From: a virus
IMG/VR virus record: IMGVR_UViG_3300019886_000067
Span: 1 to 64,000 of that record
Direction: 5' to 3' (one strand)
Length of the DNA: 64,000 nucleotides
Shown here: positions 55,724 through 61,600 of the stretch, piece after piece
How positions within the stretch are numbered: position 1 is the stretch's first letter
How the letters are laid out: the number at the start of each line of letters is the position of its first letter
Notes under the pieces: generated by a model
Databases searched by the model: none
What the model was told of the DNA's origin: nothing
What the model saw: the letters and a program-made list of their open reading frames with translations, nothing else
Position numbers and translations under genes: made by a program

Positions 55724-56163
55724 TCCTGCGTAACCAAGCCATATGTACGCTGTGTGGCGACCACATCAAGTCGATACACAAACATGATTTCAAATCTTGT
55801 TTATGTGGAGCGCTATCAGTTGACGGCGGCACTGAGTATCTGCGCCGGCTCGGCAACCCAGGAGAGTACAGAGACACGTCTATTTGTATTCCCGAGCAGC
55901 TTCCGATCAAGGAGGCCGCAAAGTATCTCGGCGTCGTAGTGGCGCTGGGAGATACGGCCGTTGCAGGAACTTCGTGGCTAGAAGGCCAGTTGATAGGTCA
56001 GTTCAAGACTAAGCCTTGGTTCAAGCCGCCGAAGGACAAACGACAACTACTCAAGTGGTGTCGGAAGCTCGTGGAATGGGAGTTGGTTGATGAGCTTACG
56101 ACTAAGGGCGACGCTCAGTGCTATTGGAAATCCAAAGTCGAGCTAGCTACTTGGACTGATTAA
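55720..56163 (+). CDS. DUF7695-like protein with zinc-binding N-terminus, 147 aa
   Basis: ATG in ATGA. The opening ICTLCGDHIKSIHKHDFKSC followed by CG and SVDGG matches a small phage domain annotated DUF7695, with Cys/His pairs fit for zinc. The C-terminal half is helical, with many Trp and Lys. Family function unknown. Confidence 0.6.
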   Translation: MILRNQAICTLCGDHIKSIHKHDFKSCLCGALSVDGGTEYLRRLGNPGEYRDTSICIPEQLPIKEAAKYLGVVVALGDTAVAGTSWLEGQLIGQFKTKPWFKPPKDKRQLLKWCRKLVEWELVDELTTKGDAQCYWKSKVELATWTD

Positions 56164-56165
56164 TT

Positions 56166-56230
56166 ATGCACGATCACGCAGATTAGATGATGTTCTCTTC
56201 GCCTAGAAGTAAATCTGCGTGATCGTGCAT
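56166..56230. terminator. 19-bp inverted repeat between convergent genes
   Basis: ATGCACGATCACGCAGATT and its exact complement enclose a 27-nt loop. It sits between the convergent genes at 55720 (plus) and 56236 (minus). No U tract. Likely a barrier to convergent transcription or an RNase processing hairpin. Confidence 0.7.
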
Positions 56231-56235
56231 ACGAC

Positions 56236-56556
56236 TTAGTTAGTCTTGGTGACTACTCCGCCTGCCTGGGATTCCTGGGCAGCCAGCGGCAAAGGAGTGG
56301 CCTGCGCTGCTGCTGGTGCAGCCGGCGGAAAAGTAAGTTTCGCAAGCTCATTCTCAGACGTGTCGATACGGCTCTTGACCGTATCTAGGTAGCTCTCAAG
56401 CTGAGCGCTCTGAGAAGCAAGCGCGGAAAGCTGAGAAGTCGCACGAACGAACTCTGCCTTATGTGACTCAAGAAGTTGCTCGGCTGCTGCAATCTTGTGA
56501 GCTACAGTGCCCGGCACAAGCTTCTCGACAAAGTTCAATGCGTCAGAGATATTCAT
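56236..56556 (-). CDS. Coiled-coil protein, 106 aa
   Basis: ATG start. A helical region with heptad pattern (VAHKIAAAEQLLESHKAEFV to about residue 70) is followed by an Ala/Pro-rich tail. It lies downstream of tRNA array 2 on the same strand. It resembles the coiled-coil protein at 23813 in outline. Function unknown. Confidence 0.6.
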   Translation of the reverse strand: MNISDALNFVEKLVPGTVAHKIAAAEQLLESHKAEFVRATSQLSALASQSAQLESYLDTVKSRIDTSENELAKLTFPPAAPAAAQATPLPLAAQESQAGGVVTKTN

Positions 56557-56610
56557 TGGTACAGTGCATCCTTCCCGTGGTTTTGTAGTAGGAGAAGGAT
56601 ACCATTAGAG

Positions 56611-56696
56611 CGGAAGGAGTGGGACTCGAACCCACACGCCGGCTCACGCCGACCTCAGCACTTTCCAGGCGCAGTACCGCTCCTTTGGGTCCTTCC
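56611..56696 (-). tRNA. tRNA-Ser (GGA) with reduced D-arm
   Basis: Loop CTGGAAA gives GGA. Long variable arm (GGTCGGC-GTGA-GCCGGC), acceptor GGAAGGA/TCCTTCC, discriminator G. The D-arm is shortened and pairs poorly; it may not form. Confidence 0.75.
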
Positions 56697-56704
56697 GAAA
56701 GAGA

Positions 56705-56775
56705 AGAGCACGGTTGGATTCGAACCAACGTGAGACGGGTTGCAACCGCCGGCTTCGCCCCTCAGCCACGCACTC
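56705..56775 (-). tRNA. tRNA-Cys (GCA)
   Basis: Loop TTGCAAC gives GCA. Discriminator U, needed for Cys. T-arm GTTGG-TTCGAAT-CCAAC. Confidence 0.88.
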
Positions 56776-56792
56776 ATAAGCGGGATGCACTT

Positions 56793-56843
56793 TGGCGCGC
56801 TCCCGAGTGCGCCTCGCTCTAGACGGCCGCAACCGACGAGCGA
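56793..56843 (-). ncRNA. Structured spacer in tRNA array 2
   Basis: GGCGCGCTC with GAGTGCGCC (one mismatch) and TCGCTC with GAGCGA form two hairpins between tRNA-Ser (GCU) and tRNA-Cys. Not part of either tRNA. Confidence 0.45.
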
Positions 56844-56850
56844 TACTAAG

Positions 56851-56939
56851 CGGTAGGTCAGGGATTCGAACCCTGGGAACACCATTAGATGTTCGCTGGT
56901 TTAGCAAACCAGTCCATTCGGCCGCTCTGGCAACCTACC
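56851..56939 (-). tRNA. tRNA-Ser (GCU)
   Basis: Long variable arm, loop TTGCTAA, stem CTGGT/ACCAG, acceptor GGTAGGT/ACCTACC, discriminator G. Confidence 0.92.
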
Positions 56940-56945
56940 GGAAAG

Positions 56946-57028
56946 CGGAGGGTAAGCGAATCGAACACTCACGCGGTTAGTCGTGCCCTGGGTTTCGAAT
57001 CCAGTTTGCCGCCTTGGCGGTACCCTCC
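56946..57028 (-). tRNA. tRNA-Ser (CGA)
   Basis: Loop TTCGAAA gives CGA, reading UCG. Long variable arm. Acceptor GGAGGGT/ACCCTCC, discriminator G. Confidence 0.88.
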
Positions 57029-57032
57029 GAAA

Positions 57033-57112
57033 TGGAAACGTGAGGAATCGAACCTCATAGTACGAGACAGCGGGGTTACAGCCCACTTGGCGGTCCCAGC
57101 GCCAACGTTTCC
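57033..57112 (-). tRNA. tRNA-Tyr (GUA)
   Basis: Loop CTGTAAC gives GTA. Medium-long variable arm as in bacterial tRNA-Tyr, acceptor GGAAACG/CGTTTCC, discriminator A. First gene of array 2. Confidence 0.9.
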
Positions 57113-57124
57113 GAACGAAGAAGG

Positions 57125-57130
57125 ACTATA
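57125..57130 (-). promoter_or_regulatory. Promoter of tRNA array 2
   Basis: ATGCTATAGT on the minus strand: an extended -10, TGC TATAGT, 13 nt before tRNA-Tyr. It overlaps back-to-back with the plus-strand promoter of the gene at 57175. Confidence 0.6.
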
Positions 57131-57138
57131 GCATACGC

Positions 57139-57168
57139 TCGACACATTCGCGCCAGATGTGGTACAGT
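57139..57168 (+). promoter_or_regulatory. Leaderless promoter
   Basis: TCGACA (57139-57144), 18-bp spacer ending GTGG, TACAGT (57163-57168), then 6 nt to ATG at 57175. Matches the layout at 53905 and 51147. Confidence 0.6.
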
Positions 57169-57174
57169 TCTTCC

Positions 57175-57384
57175 ATGAGCAACGTACAGGCCCTAGTAGG
57201 CAAGCCACTCACATTCTACGCCCGAGGCAAGAAGCGCAACATAGGCACGATCACGGATGTATCTGTCGTAGACAACGGCGTCCGATTCGCCGCAACCGTG
57301 ACTGACAGCGAGGTAGCCAAGCTTCTAGGCGTTGATCCTCCTGTTGAGATAAGCGGTGGTGCTGGCGATGTCTCAAGCACCTAA
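57175..57384 (+). CDS. Small beta-rich protein, 69 aa
   Basis: Leaderless ATG at 57175. Strand-rich protein with KPLTFYARGKKRNIGTITDV; size and pattern resemble small barrel folds. Function unknown. First gene of the operon that contains the phosphoesterase and GGQ genes; overlaps the next. Confidence 0.55.
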   Translation: MSNVQALVGKPLTFYARGKKRNIGTITDVSVVDNGVRFAATVTDSEVAKLLGVDPPVEISGGAGDVSST

Positions 57385-57979
57385 ACTTGATCCTGCAAGT
57401 ACGTGGCTTGTATCTGACACGCACTTTGGGCACGAAAACATCGTCGGCTTCGCCCGCCGCCCGCACGACCATGAGCAAGTCATTATGGAGGAATGGGCAC
57501 AAACTGTTCCCGACGACGGAACGGTACTGCATCTAGGCGACTTGTCTTATAGAAATAACTCGTTCTTCAAGAACATGATCGCCAAGCACTTGACTGGCGC
57601 TCAGAAGCTCTTGATCCAAGGCAACCATGATCGTCAGCGGCCGAACTTCTATCGTGATAGCGGCTTCAAGATCGTTAAGCCTTTTGAGATTCGCTATGTC
57701 ACGCCGAAGGCTGGTGTCTGGACAGTCTCGTTCTCTCACTATCCCCTAAAGAAGTCAGCACATCCGCTTGCATCAGCAGGCGGCCTAAGACGCGTTCATA
57801 TACACGGCCACATTCACAATAACGGGTATGGCGGCAAGAATTCTCCGTTTGTTCCGTTCAGCGCAGGGCAAATCAACATCAGCGTTGAGCAGATGCACTA
57901 TCGCCCCTGCAAACTAGACGACCTTCTCAACGGCTACATAGAAGGTTGCTACGAGCCTCCGAAGGTCGAGGACAAGTGA
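57368..57979 (+). CDS. Calcineurin-like metallophosphoesterase
   Basis: 203 aa; ATG at 57368 is chosen over a GTG four codons earlier. All metal-binding motifs are present in order: SDTHFGH (about residue 16), LGDLSY (about 52), GNHDRQ (about 77), FSHYP (about 118) and HGHIHN (about 141). The enzyme should hydrolyse a phosphodiester or phosphomonoester. In this operon, with an ART-like and a GGQ gene, an RNA end-repair or nucleotide-removal role is possible but unproven. Confidence 0.85.
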   Translation: MSQAPKLDPASTWLVSDTHFGHENIVGFARRPHDHEQVIMEEWAQTVPDDGTVLHLGDLSYRNNSFFKNMIAKHLTGAQKLLIQGNHDRQRPNFYRDSGFKIVKPFEIRYVTPKAGVWTVSFSHYPLKKSAHPLASAGGLRRVHIHGHIHNNGYGGKNSPFVPFSAGQINISVEQMHYRPCKLDDLLNGYIEGCYEPPKVEDK

Positions 57980-58326
57980 ACCTGCCGCCGCTCTATCATT
58001 GGTCGCCCAGCGAGCGCCGCGTCGAAATACTGCAAGATGGGCTCAAGGTGTTCTCTGAGCCAGTCGTTCATGGAGCCGGCCGCGCTCCGTATCTGTGCTT
58101 TGGAACGTGCCCGCGCCAAGCATGGAGTCTATCTGGCGATTTGGATTGGGTGTCAGAAAAAGAGGAATGGGACCTCTGGCAAATCATCCTCTCAAAAGAC
58201 GATGATGTGCATATCAGGATGGAGAGTGGCACATATATTTACGAGGTACGAACGTTCAACTCAATTCCGGCTGATCGTGTGTGGCTTGTTGCGCAACGTG
58301 AGCCGGCGGTCTTCATCGAGCGGTAG
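57976..58326 (+). CDS. Putative ADP-ribosyltransferase-fold protein, 116 aa
   Basis: GTG in GTGA. LYHWSPSERRVEILQDGLKV, then PYLCFGTCPRQAWS and YIYEVRTF resemble the H..., Y/S and E positions of small ART-fold proteins such as RNA 2'-phosphotransferase or DarT/RES relatives. The match is by pattern only. It could act on RNA ends or modify a host protein. Confidence 0.4.
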   Translation: MNLPPLYHWSPSERRVEILQDGLKVFSEPVVHGAGRAPYLCFGTCPRQAWSLSGDLDWVSEKEEWDLWQIILSKDDDVHIRMESGTYIYEVRTFNSIPADRVWLVAQREPAVFIER

Positions 58327-58404
58327 AATGGACAGAATACTTGCGTTTGCGCTACCTTTTTGCCCATACTGCAACTACATCCCGAGCTTCAAGTAACCGC
58401 TGCT

Positions 58405-58734
58405 ATGCCCCGCGAAAAAGTTCTGACTGTTCGTATTTCTGATTGTGAGATTCAGACGTTCAAAGCCACCGGCAAAGGTGGGCAGAACCGAGACAAACGC
58501 GATACGGCCGTTCGTATAATCCACCATCAGTCCGGGGCGCGTGGTGAATCACGTGAAGAGCGTGACCAGCTTTCCAACAAGCGCAAAGCCTTTGTCCGCA
58601 TGGCGAACTCAAAGGCATTCAAGGACTGGCTTACAAGAGAGCATAGCCGTCGTATAGCCGACGTAGATGCCTGGCTTGATGAGCAGATGAAGCCAGAGAA
58701 CCTTGATGTTGAGTATGGCTCGGATACCAACTAG
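58405..58734 (+). CDS. GGQ peptide-release-factor-like protein (RF-1 domain)
   Basis: 109 aa; ATG at 58405. FKATGKGGQNRDKRDTAVRI (about residue 19-38) holds the universal GGQ motif and the following RF-1 pattern; the C-terminus is a basic helix. It lacks the codon-reading domains of RF1/RF2, so it resembles ArfB/ICT1-type proteins that release peptides from stalled ribosomes. It is one of four phage-encoded translation functions here. A 22-codon ORF with a CPYC motif (58328-58396) lies just upstream and may be a leader peptide. Confidence 0.82.
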   Translation: MPREKVLTVRISDCEIQTFKATGKGGQNRDKRDTAVRIIHHQSGARGESREERDQLSNKRKAFVRMANSKAFKDWLTREHSRRIADVDAWLDEQMKPENLDVEYGSDTN

Positions 58735-58744
58735 CTCAAACAAC

Positions 58745-58900
58745 ATGCGTGTGTTTAGCGAAGCGCACAAACACAATAACCACTGGCTAGTTGAAGCTGA
58801 ATGGCACGGCAAAATGCGGATTGTCCACAGTGGCCTTGACATCTACGCTGTACTTCGCTGGGCGACCCAGCATGGCTACCACGAGAAAAGCCCTGCCTAA
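58745..58900 (+). CDS. Hypothetical protein, 51 aa
   Basis: ATG at 58745 lies 10 nt after the GGQ gene stop; in-frame starts further upstream overlap that gene. Alpha/beta with WLVEAEWHGKMRIV. No family recognised. A GCAAC/GTTGC hairpin follows at 58912-58924. Confidence 0.45.
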   Translation: MRVFSEAHKHNNHWLVEAEWHGKMRIVHSGLDIYAVLRWATQHGYHEKSPA

Positions 58901-58975
58901 AAGAGCAATTCTGCAACATAGTTGCAACAAAGCTAAATTAGACAGGACCGCAATGGACACCCGTCTTTCCAACGA

Positions 58976-59048
58976 TGCAACCTGTAGGAATCGAACCTAC
59001 GACGCCCGGCTTTTCAGGCCGGCGCTCTACCGTCTGAGCTAAGGTTGC
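58976..59048 (-). tRNA. tRNA-Phe (GAA)
   Basis: Loop CTGAAAA, stem CCGGC/GCCGG, acceptor GCAACCT/AGGTTGC, discriminator A. Confidence 0.92.
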
Positions 59049-59053
59049 TTGTA

Positions 59054-59125
59054 AGCGCGTGACGAGATTCGAACTCGTTCTTCTTGGTTGGAAGCCAAGT
59101 GTGCCGCCATGAACACTTCACACGC
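59054..59125 (-). tRNA. tRNA-Gly (UCC)
   Basis: Loop CTTCCAA, stem CTTGG/CCAAG, acceptor GCGTGTG/CACGCGC, discriminator U. Confidence 0.9.
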
Positions 59126-59128
59126 GAA

Positions 59129-59200
59129 AGGCCGGGCTCTCACCGGACTACAAGCGACCACGCTTGCCTTATGGGTCGGTACTTCCCGACAGTAACTTAA
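59129..59200 (-). ncRNA. Tandem hairpins in tRNA array 3
   Basis: Three hairpins in 70 nt: CCGG/CCGG, CAAGCG/CGCTTG and GTCGG/CCGAC, between tRNA-Thr (CGU) and tRNA-Gly. Not a tRNA. Possibly a processed small RNA or a spacer. Confidence 0.45.
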
Positions 59201-59272
59201 AGCTCTCACCGAGAATCGAACTCGATACTGACGATTACGAAACGTCCGTGTCACCAACAACACCTTGAGAGC
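59201..59272 (-). tRNA. tRNA-Thr (CGU)
   Basis: Loop TTCGTAA gives CGT. Acceptor GCTCTCA/TGAGAGC, T-arm TCGAG-TTCGATT-CTCGG, discriminator U. One mismatch at the top of the anticodon stem. Confidence 0.82.
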
Positions 59273-59275
59273 ACA

Positions 59276-59342
59276 AGCCCCATATCGGAATCGAACCGAT
59301 TCTAGCTGATTACAAAACAGCCGCCAGACCATCAGATAGGGC
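59276..59342 (-). tRNA. tRNA-Thr (UGU)
   Basis: Loop TTTGTAA gives TGT. About 67 nt, with a reduced D-arm. Acceptor GCCCTAT/ATGGGGC, discriminator U as in the other Thr tRNAs. Confidence 0.82.
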
Positions 59343-59431
59343 GTATCCACAGGCTGCCTACTTCTCCTGCTAAGAGGGTCGGCATTTAAAAGGATGTCCA
59401 AAGCAATAAGGACAAGCATTCACCTGTTAGA
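59343..59431 (-). ncRNA. Structured spacer in tRNA array 3
   Basis: CAGG (59350) and CCTG (59423) enclose GCC/GGC and TGTCC/GGACA hairpins, suggesting another multi-branched element between two Thr tRNAs. No T-arm, so not a tRNA. Low confidence in the exact fold. Confidence 0.35.
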
Positions 59432-59503
59432 AGCTGATGACGAGAGTCGAACTCGTAACCCCTCCCATACCAAGGGAGTGCTATACCGTTAAGCCACACC
59501 AGC
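59432..59503 (-). tRNA. tRNA-Thr (GGU)
   Basis: Loop TTGGTAT, stem CTCCC/GGGAG, acceptor GCTGGTG/CATCAGC, discriminator U. Confidence 0.9.
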
Positions 59504-59539
59504 GGGCGTGGCGCTCTAACCAGATTTGAGCTACACCCG
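59504..59539 (-). pseudogene. tRNA relic: acceptor stem plus D-arm
   Basis: On the minus strand GGGTGTAGCTCA begins a tRNA with a regular D-arm (TCTGGTTAGAGC), and ACGCCC follows at once and pairs with GGGTGT. Anticodon and T arms are gone. It looks like an internal deletion that kept the acceptor stem. Confidence 0.6.
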
Positions 59540-59580
59540 AGCAAAGCTCGCGCGGTGGGCTTCGATCCCACAACCTCCAC
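59540..59580 (-). pseudogene. tRNA relic: T-arm fragment
   Basis: GTGGG-ATCGAAG-CCCAC is a T-arm-like hairpin (loop close to TTCGAAT) with no matching anticodon arm. Probably the remains of a lost tRNA gene. Confidence 0.45.
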
Positions 59581-59584
59581 TAAG

Positions 59585-59657
59585 TACCCCCGCAAGGAAT
59601 CGAACCTTGTTCGCTGGCTTAAGAGGCCAGTGCTCATCCTGTTAAAGCTTCGGAGGC
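59585..59657 (-). tRNA. tRNA-Lys (CUU)
   Basis: Loop CTCTTAA, stem CTGGC/GCCAG, acceptor with two G-U pairs, discriminator A. Confidence 0.9.
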
Positions 59658-59663
59658 TTGTAG

Positions 59664-59755
59664 TGCGCCTGATGGGACTCGAACCCACATCCGTTGGTGT
59701 GAAAAACCAATGCTGGGGACAACTCAGTTGCCTCTACCATTTCAGCTACAGACGC
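59664..59755 (-). tRNA. tRNA-Glu (UUC) with insertion near the D-arm
   Basis: Stem TTGGT/ACCAA with loop TTTTCAC, the usual Glu loop, gives TTC. Acceptor GCGTCTG/CAGGCGC and T-arm GTGGG-TTCGAGT-CCCAT are regular. Total is about 92 nt: about 17-19 nt extra lies between the D-loop and the anticodon stem and can form a GGCAAC/GTTGTC hairpin. Confidence 0.75.
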
Positions 59756-59761
59756 TTAAAG

Positions 59762-59835
59762 TGCCCCCTCTGGGATTCGAACCCAGTTCTCACCGCTTAA
59801 AAGGCGGGGTTCTAACACACATGAACTAAGGAGGC
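59762..59835 (-). tRNA. tRNA-Lys (UUU)
   Basis: Loop CTTTTAA gives TTT. Acceptor GCCTCCT/AGGGGGC, T-arm CTGGG-TTCGAAT-CCCAG, discriminator A. Confidence 0.9.
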
Positions 59836-59840
59836 GTGCA

Positions 59841-59913
59841 AGCAACAGACGGGATTCGAACCCGCAACCTTCGACATGGCAAGCCGACGCACTACCGAAC
59901 GTGCTCCTGTTGC
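59841..59913 (-). tRNA. tRNA-Gly (GCC)
   Basis: Loop TTGCCAT gives GCC. Acceptor GCAACAG/CTGTTGC, discriminator U. Confidence 0.9.
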
Positions 59914-59918
59914 GTAAG

Positions 59919-59992
59919 TACGCCCCCAAGGATTTGAACCTTGAACCAACACCTTATAAGGATGCTGCTCTAACCAATTGAGCTAGAGGCGC
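59919..59992 (-). tRNA. tRNA-Ile (UAU)
   Basis: Loop CTTATAA gives TAT, reading AUA directly. This anticodon is rare in bacteria, where AUA is normally read by lysidine-modified CAU. Acceptor and T-arm regular, discriminator A. Confidence 0.85.
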
Positions 59993-59997
59993 GAGAG

Positions 59998-60072
59998 TGG
60001 ATCGAGAAGGATTTGAACCTTCGACAGTTCGCGTATCAGACGAATGCTCTAACCTGACTGAGCTACCGATCC
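59998..60072 (-). tRNA. tRNA-Ile (GAU)
   Basis: Loop CTGATAC, stem TTCGT/GCGAA, acceptor GGATCGG/TCGATCC, discriminator A. Confidence 0.9.
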
Positions 60073-60077
60073 ATGAG

Positions 60078-60151
60078 TGGACAATCTCGGACTCGAACCG
60101 AGGACTTCCGCCTTGTAAAAGCGGCGCTCTAACCAACTGAGCTAATCGTCC
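60078..60151 (-). tRNA. tRNA-Val (UAC)
   Basis: Loop TTTACAA gives TAC. T-arm CTCGG-TTCGAGT-CCGAG, discriminator A. Confidence 0.9.
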
Positions 60152-60155
60152 ATAA

Positions 60156-60224
60156 ACGGGAAGGCTGGACTCGGACCAGCATCTACCGGCCCCACGCCGG
60201 CCGCTCTAATTGAGCTACCTCCCT
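60156..60224 (-). tRNA. tRNA-Pro-like, anticodon uncertain (UGG or GGG)
   Basis: GCCGG/CCGGT encloses CGTGGGG. With a standard 7-nt loop the anticodon would be TGG and position 33 a G; by similarity to the Pro loop NTGGGGN it would be GGG. The D-loop is very short and the 1-72 pair is A-G. T-loop TCCGAGT. May be degenerate. Confidence 0.55.
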
Positions 60225-60226
60225 AG

Positions 60227-60299
60227 TGGTCAATGCTGGACTCGAACCAGCGACTTCGGCGATGTCACCGCCGCGCTCTCCCAACTGAGCTAATCGACC
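60227..60299 (-). tRNA. tRNA-Val (GAC)
   Basis: Loop GTGACAT, stem CGGCG/CGCCG, acceptor GGTCGAT/ATTGACC, discriminator A. Confidence 0.9.
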
Positions 60300-60305
60300 A
60301 AGAAG

Positions 60306-60378
60306 TGGAGAAGATGGGATTCGAACCCACGACATCCTGCTTGCAAAACAGGCGCTCTACCAACTGAGCTACATCCCC
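60306..60378 (-). tRNA. tRNA-Ala (UGC)
   Basis: Loop TTTGCAA gives TGC; T-arm GTGGG-TTCGAAT-CCCAT; discriminator A. The Ala identity pair G3-U70 is present (GGG.../...UCC). First gene of array 3. Confidence 0.9.
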
Positions 60379-60383
60379 TTGGA

Positions 60384-60481
60384 GCGCCAGGCATTACCCG
60401 TGGCGCGTGGTACGGTCAGAGTAGAGGCTGGGACTGGACCGATAGGGCCAGGAGCGTTCTCAAACCGTGAGTAGAACTCTA
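60384..60481 (-). promoter_or_regulatory. Promoter and structured leader of tRNA array 3
   Basis: The extended -10 AGATGTGCTAGAGT has its TAGAGT at 60476-60481. About 95 nt of leader follow before tRNA-Ala, with hairpins CTGG/CCAG and GCGCCA/TGGCGC (60384-60407). A plus-strand TGGTACGGT at 60408-60416 could be an antisense promoter. Confidence 0.5.
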
Positions 60482-60505
60482 GCACATCTACGCGACACAT
60501 GCTGA

Positions 60506-60721
60506 CTAGCGCACGCGAGTGATCCTGTTCTTGAATGGTTCGTATGAATTGAGTATCTTGGACTCTTCAGGATCGGATGTTTCGTAGGCATGGCCGGGGC
60601 TCATTTTAGCCGCCATGACTTTGCCGTTTGGCTCTGCGGCCATCAACAGCGTTTCGCCGCCGGCCAACGGCAGATAGGCCGGCGGTTCATGTTTGAGGTT
60701 GGCGAACAACAGCGCTAGCAT
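60506..60721 (-). CDS. Hypothetical protein, 71 aa
   Basis: The ATG overlaps the stop of the virion-type gene upstream. A short hydrophobic start then a polar domain; KILNSYEPFKNRITRV at the end. The segment TLLMAAEPNGKVMAA suggests a virion-related beta fold. It is similar in tone to the ends of the two genes upstream. Function unknown. Confidence 0.5.
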   Translation of the reverse strand: MLALLFANLKHEPPAYLPLAGGETLLMAAEPNGKVMAAKMSPGHAYETSDPEESKILNSYEPFKNRITRVR

Positions 60722-61581
60722 TAGTCGCCTAGTCTAATGGCCTGCAAGCTAAAGAACGCCTGTGCTCCCGCTCCGTTGACGTATTCTACGCGAACCCAGC
60801 GGGTACTTGGGCGATGAATTATCTCGCCGTAGAATTCACATCCAGTAGCTTTCGCAAGTTCGACTGTCTTTACCTTCTTGAAGGTTATGTTGTCACGGCT
60901 GACTTCTAGAAAGATAGTTCCGATAACATCGGCTGTTGCGCTGACACGGAACTCGTATTGCCCGAGGCTTCCGTTTGAGAAGCCCGTCGCTGTGGCAGTT
61001 GTGGTCAAATCAATAGAGGCTGACTGAACTTTGGCGGCAGAGCCGAGTGTAGTAGAGGAAAGATCGGTCCACTGACCCGGAGCAAATGTGCCACCGACGA
61101 TAGTTCCAGAAGCAGCGAACACCACTCCGACAACTGTCTCATAATTGGACGCACCCTGCGCCACCGATACTTCTACTGTGCCAGATGTGTAAGCCGTGCA
61201 GTGAACGCGAATGTGCGTGGAACCTGCCGGAATCGCTGCCTCCCATGCCACAGTGCTGTTCGTGGCTGCGGAAAGCGGAGTCGTGGTCGGAGAACCAGAA
61301 GCTACGTTAGCGCCTTGAAATCCCATCCATGTTGTGCCGCCGTCATGGCTTGCTTCGCAAATAGCCGTAACACCAGCGTATACACCTTTGAAGTAGAAGA
61401 CACACATAGTTTGTCCTGCTTCTACAGGCGCTATGACTTCTGCGCCGGCACCTGCTGTGCCGGTCAGCGTGCCGTTTACTACGCTATCAGCCTGCTTAGA
61501 TGTCTGCTGTATAAGCTGATTCGAGGCGTTTTCGTTGAAGAGAACGAGTTGCCCCGAGGGCAGTAGGACTGTTGCAGACAT
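60721..61581 (-). CDS. Virion-type beta-sandwich protein, 286 aa
   Basis: Beta-rich, with two repeats of the discoidin/fibronectin-like kind: EASHDGGTTWMGFQG (about residue 80) and LEVSRDNITFKKVKTV (about 225). Such proteins form tail fibres, head decorations or adhesion domains. Not next to the main structural operon, so perhaps an accessory surface protein. Confidence 0.6.
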   Translation of the reverse strand: MSATVLLPSGQLVLFNENASNQLIQQTSKQADSVVNGTLTGTAGAGAEVIAPVEAGQTMCVFYFKGVYAGVTAICEASHDGGTTWMGFQGANVASGSPTTTPLSAATNSTVAWEAAIPAGSTHIRVHCTAYTSGTVEVSVAQGASNYETVVGVVFAASGTIVGGTFAPGQWTDLSSTTLGSAAKVQSASIDLTTTATATGFSNGSLGQYEFRVSATADVIGTIFLEVSRDNITFKKVKTVELAKATGCEFYGEIIHRPSTRWVRVEYVNGAGAQAFFSLQAIRLGD

Positions 61582-61600
61582 TGTAACCTACTATACCTGG

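Noticed and set aside
59664-59755. Group I intron in tRNA-Glu
   Set aside because: The insertion is only about 18 nt, far too short, and does not lie in the anticodon loop.
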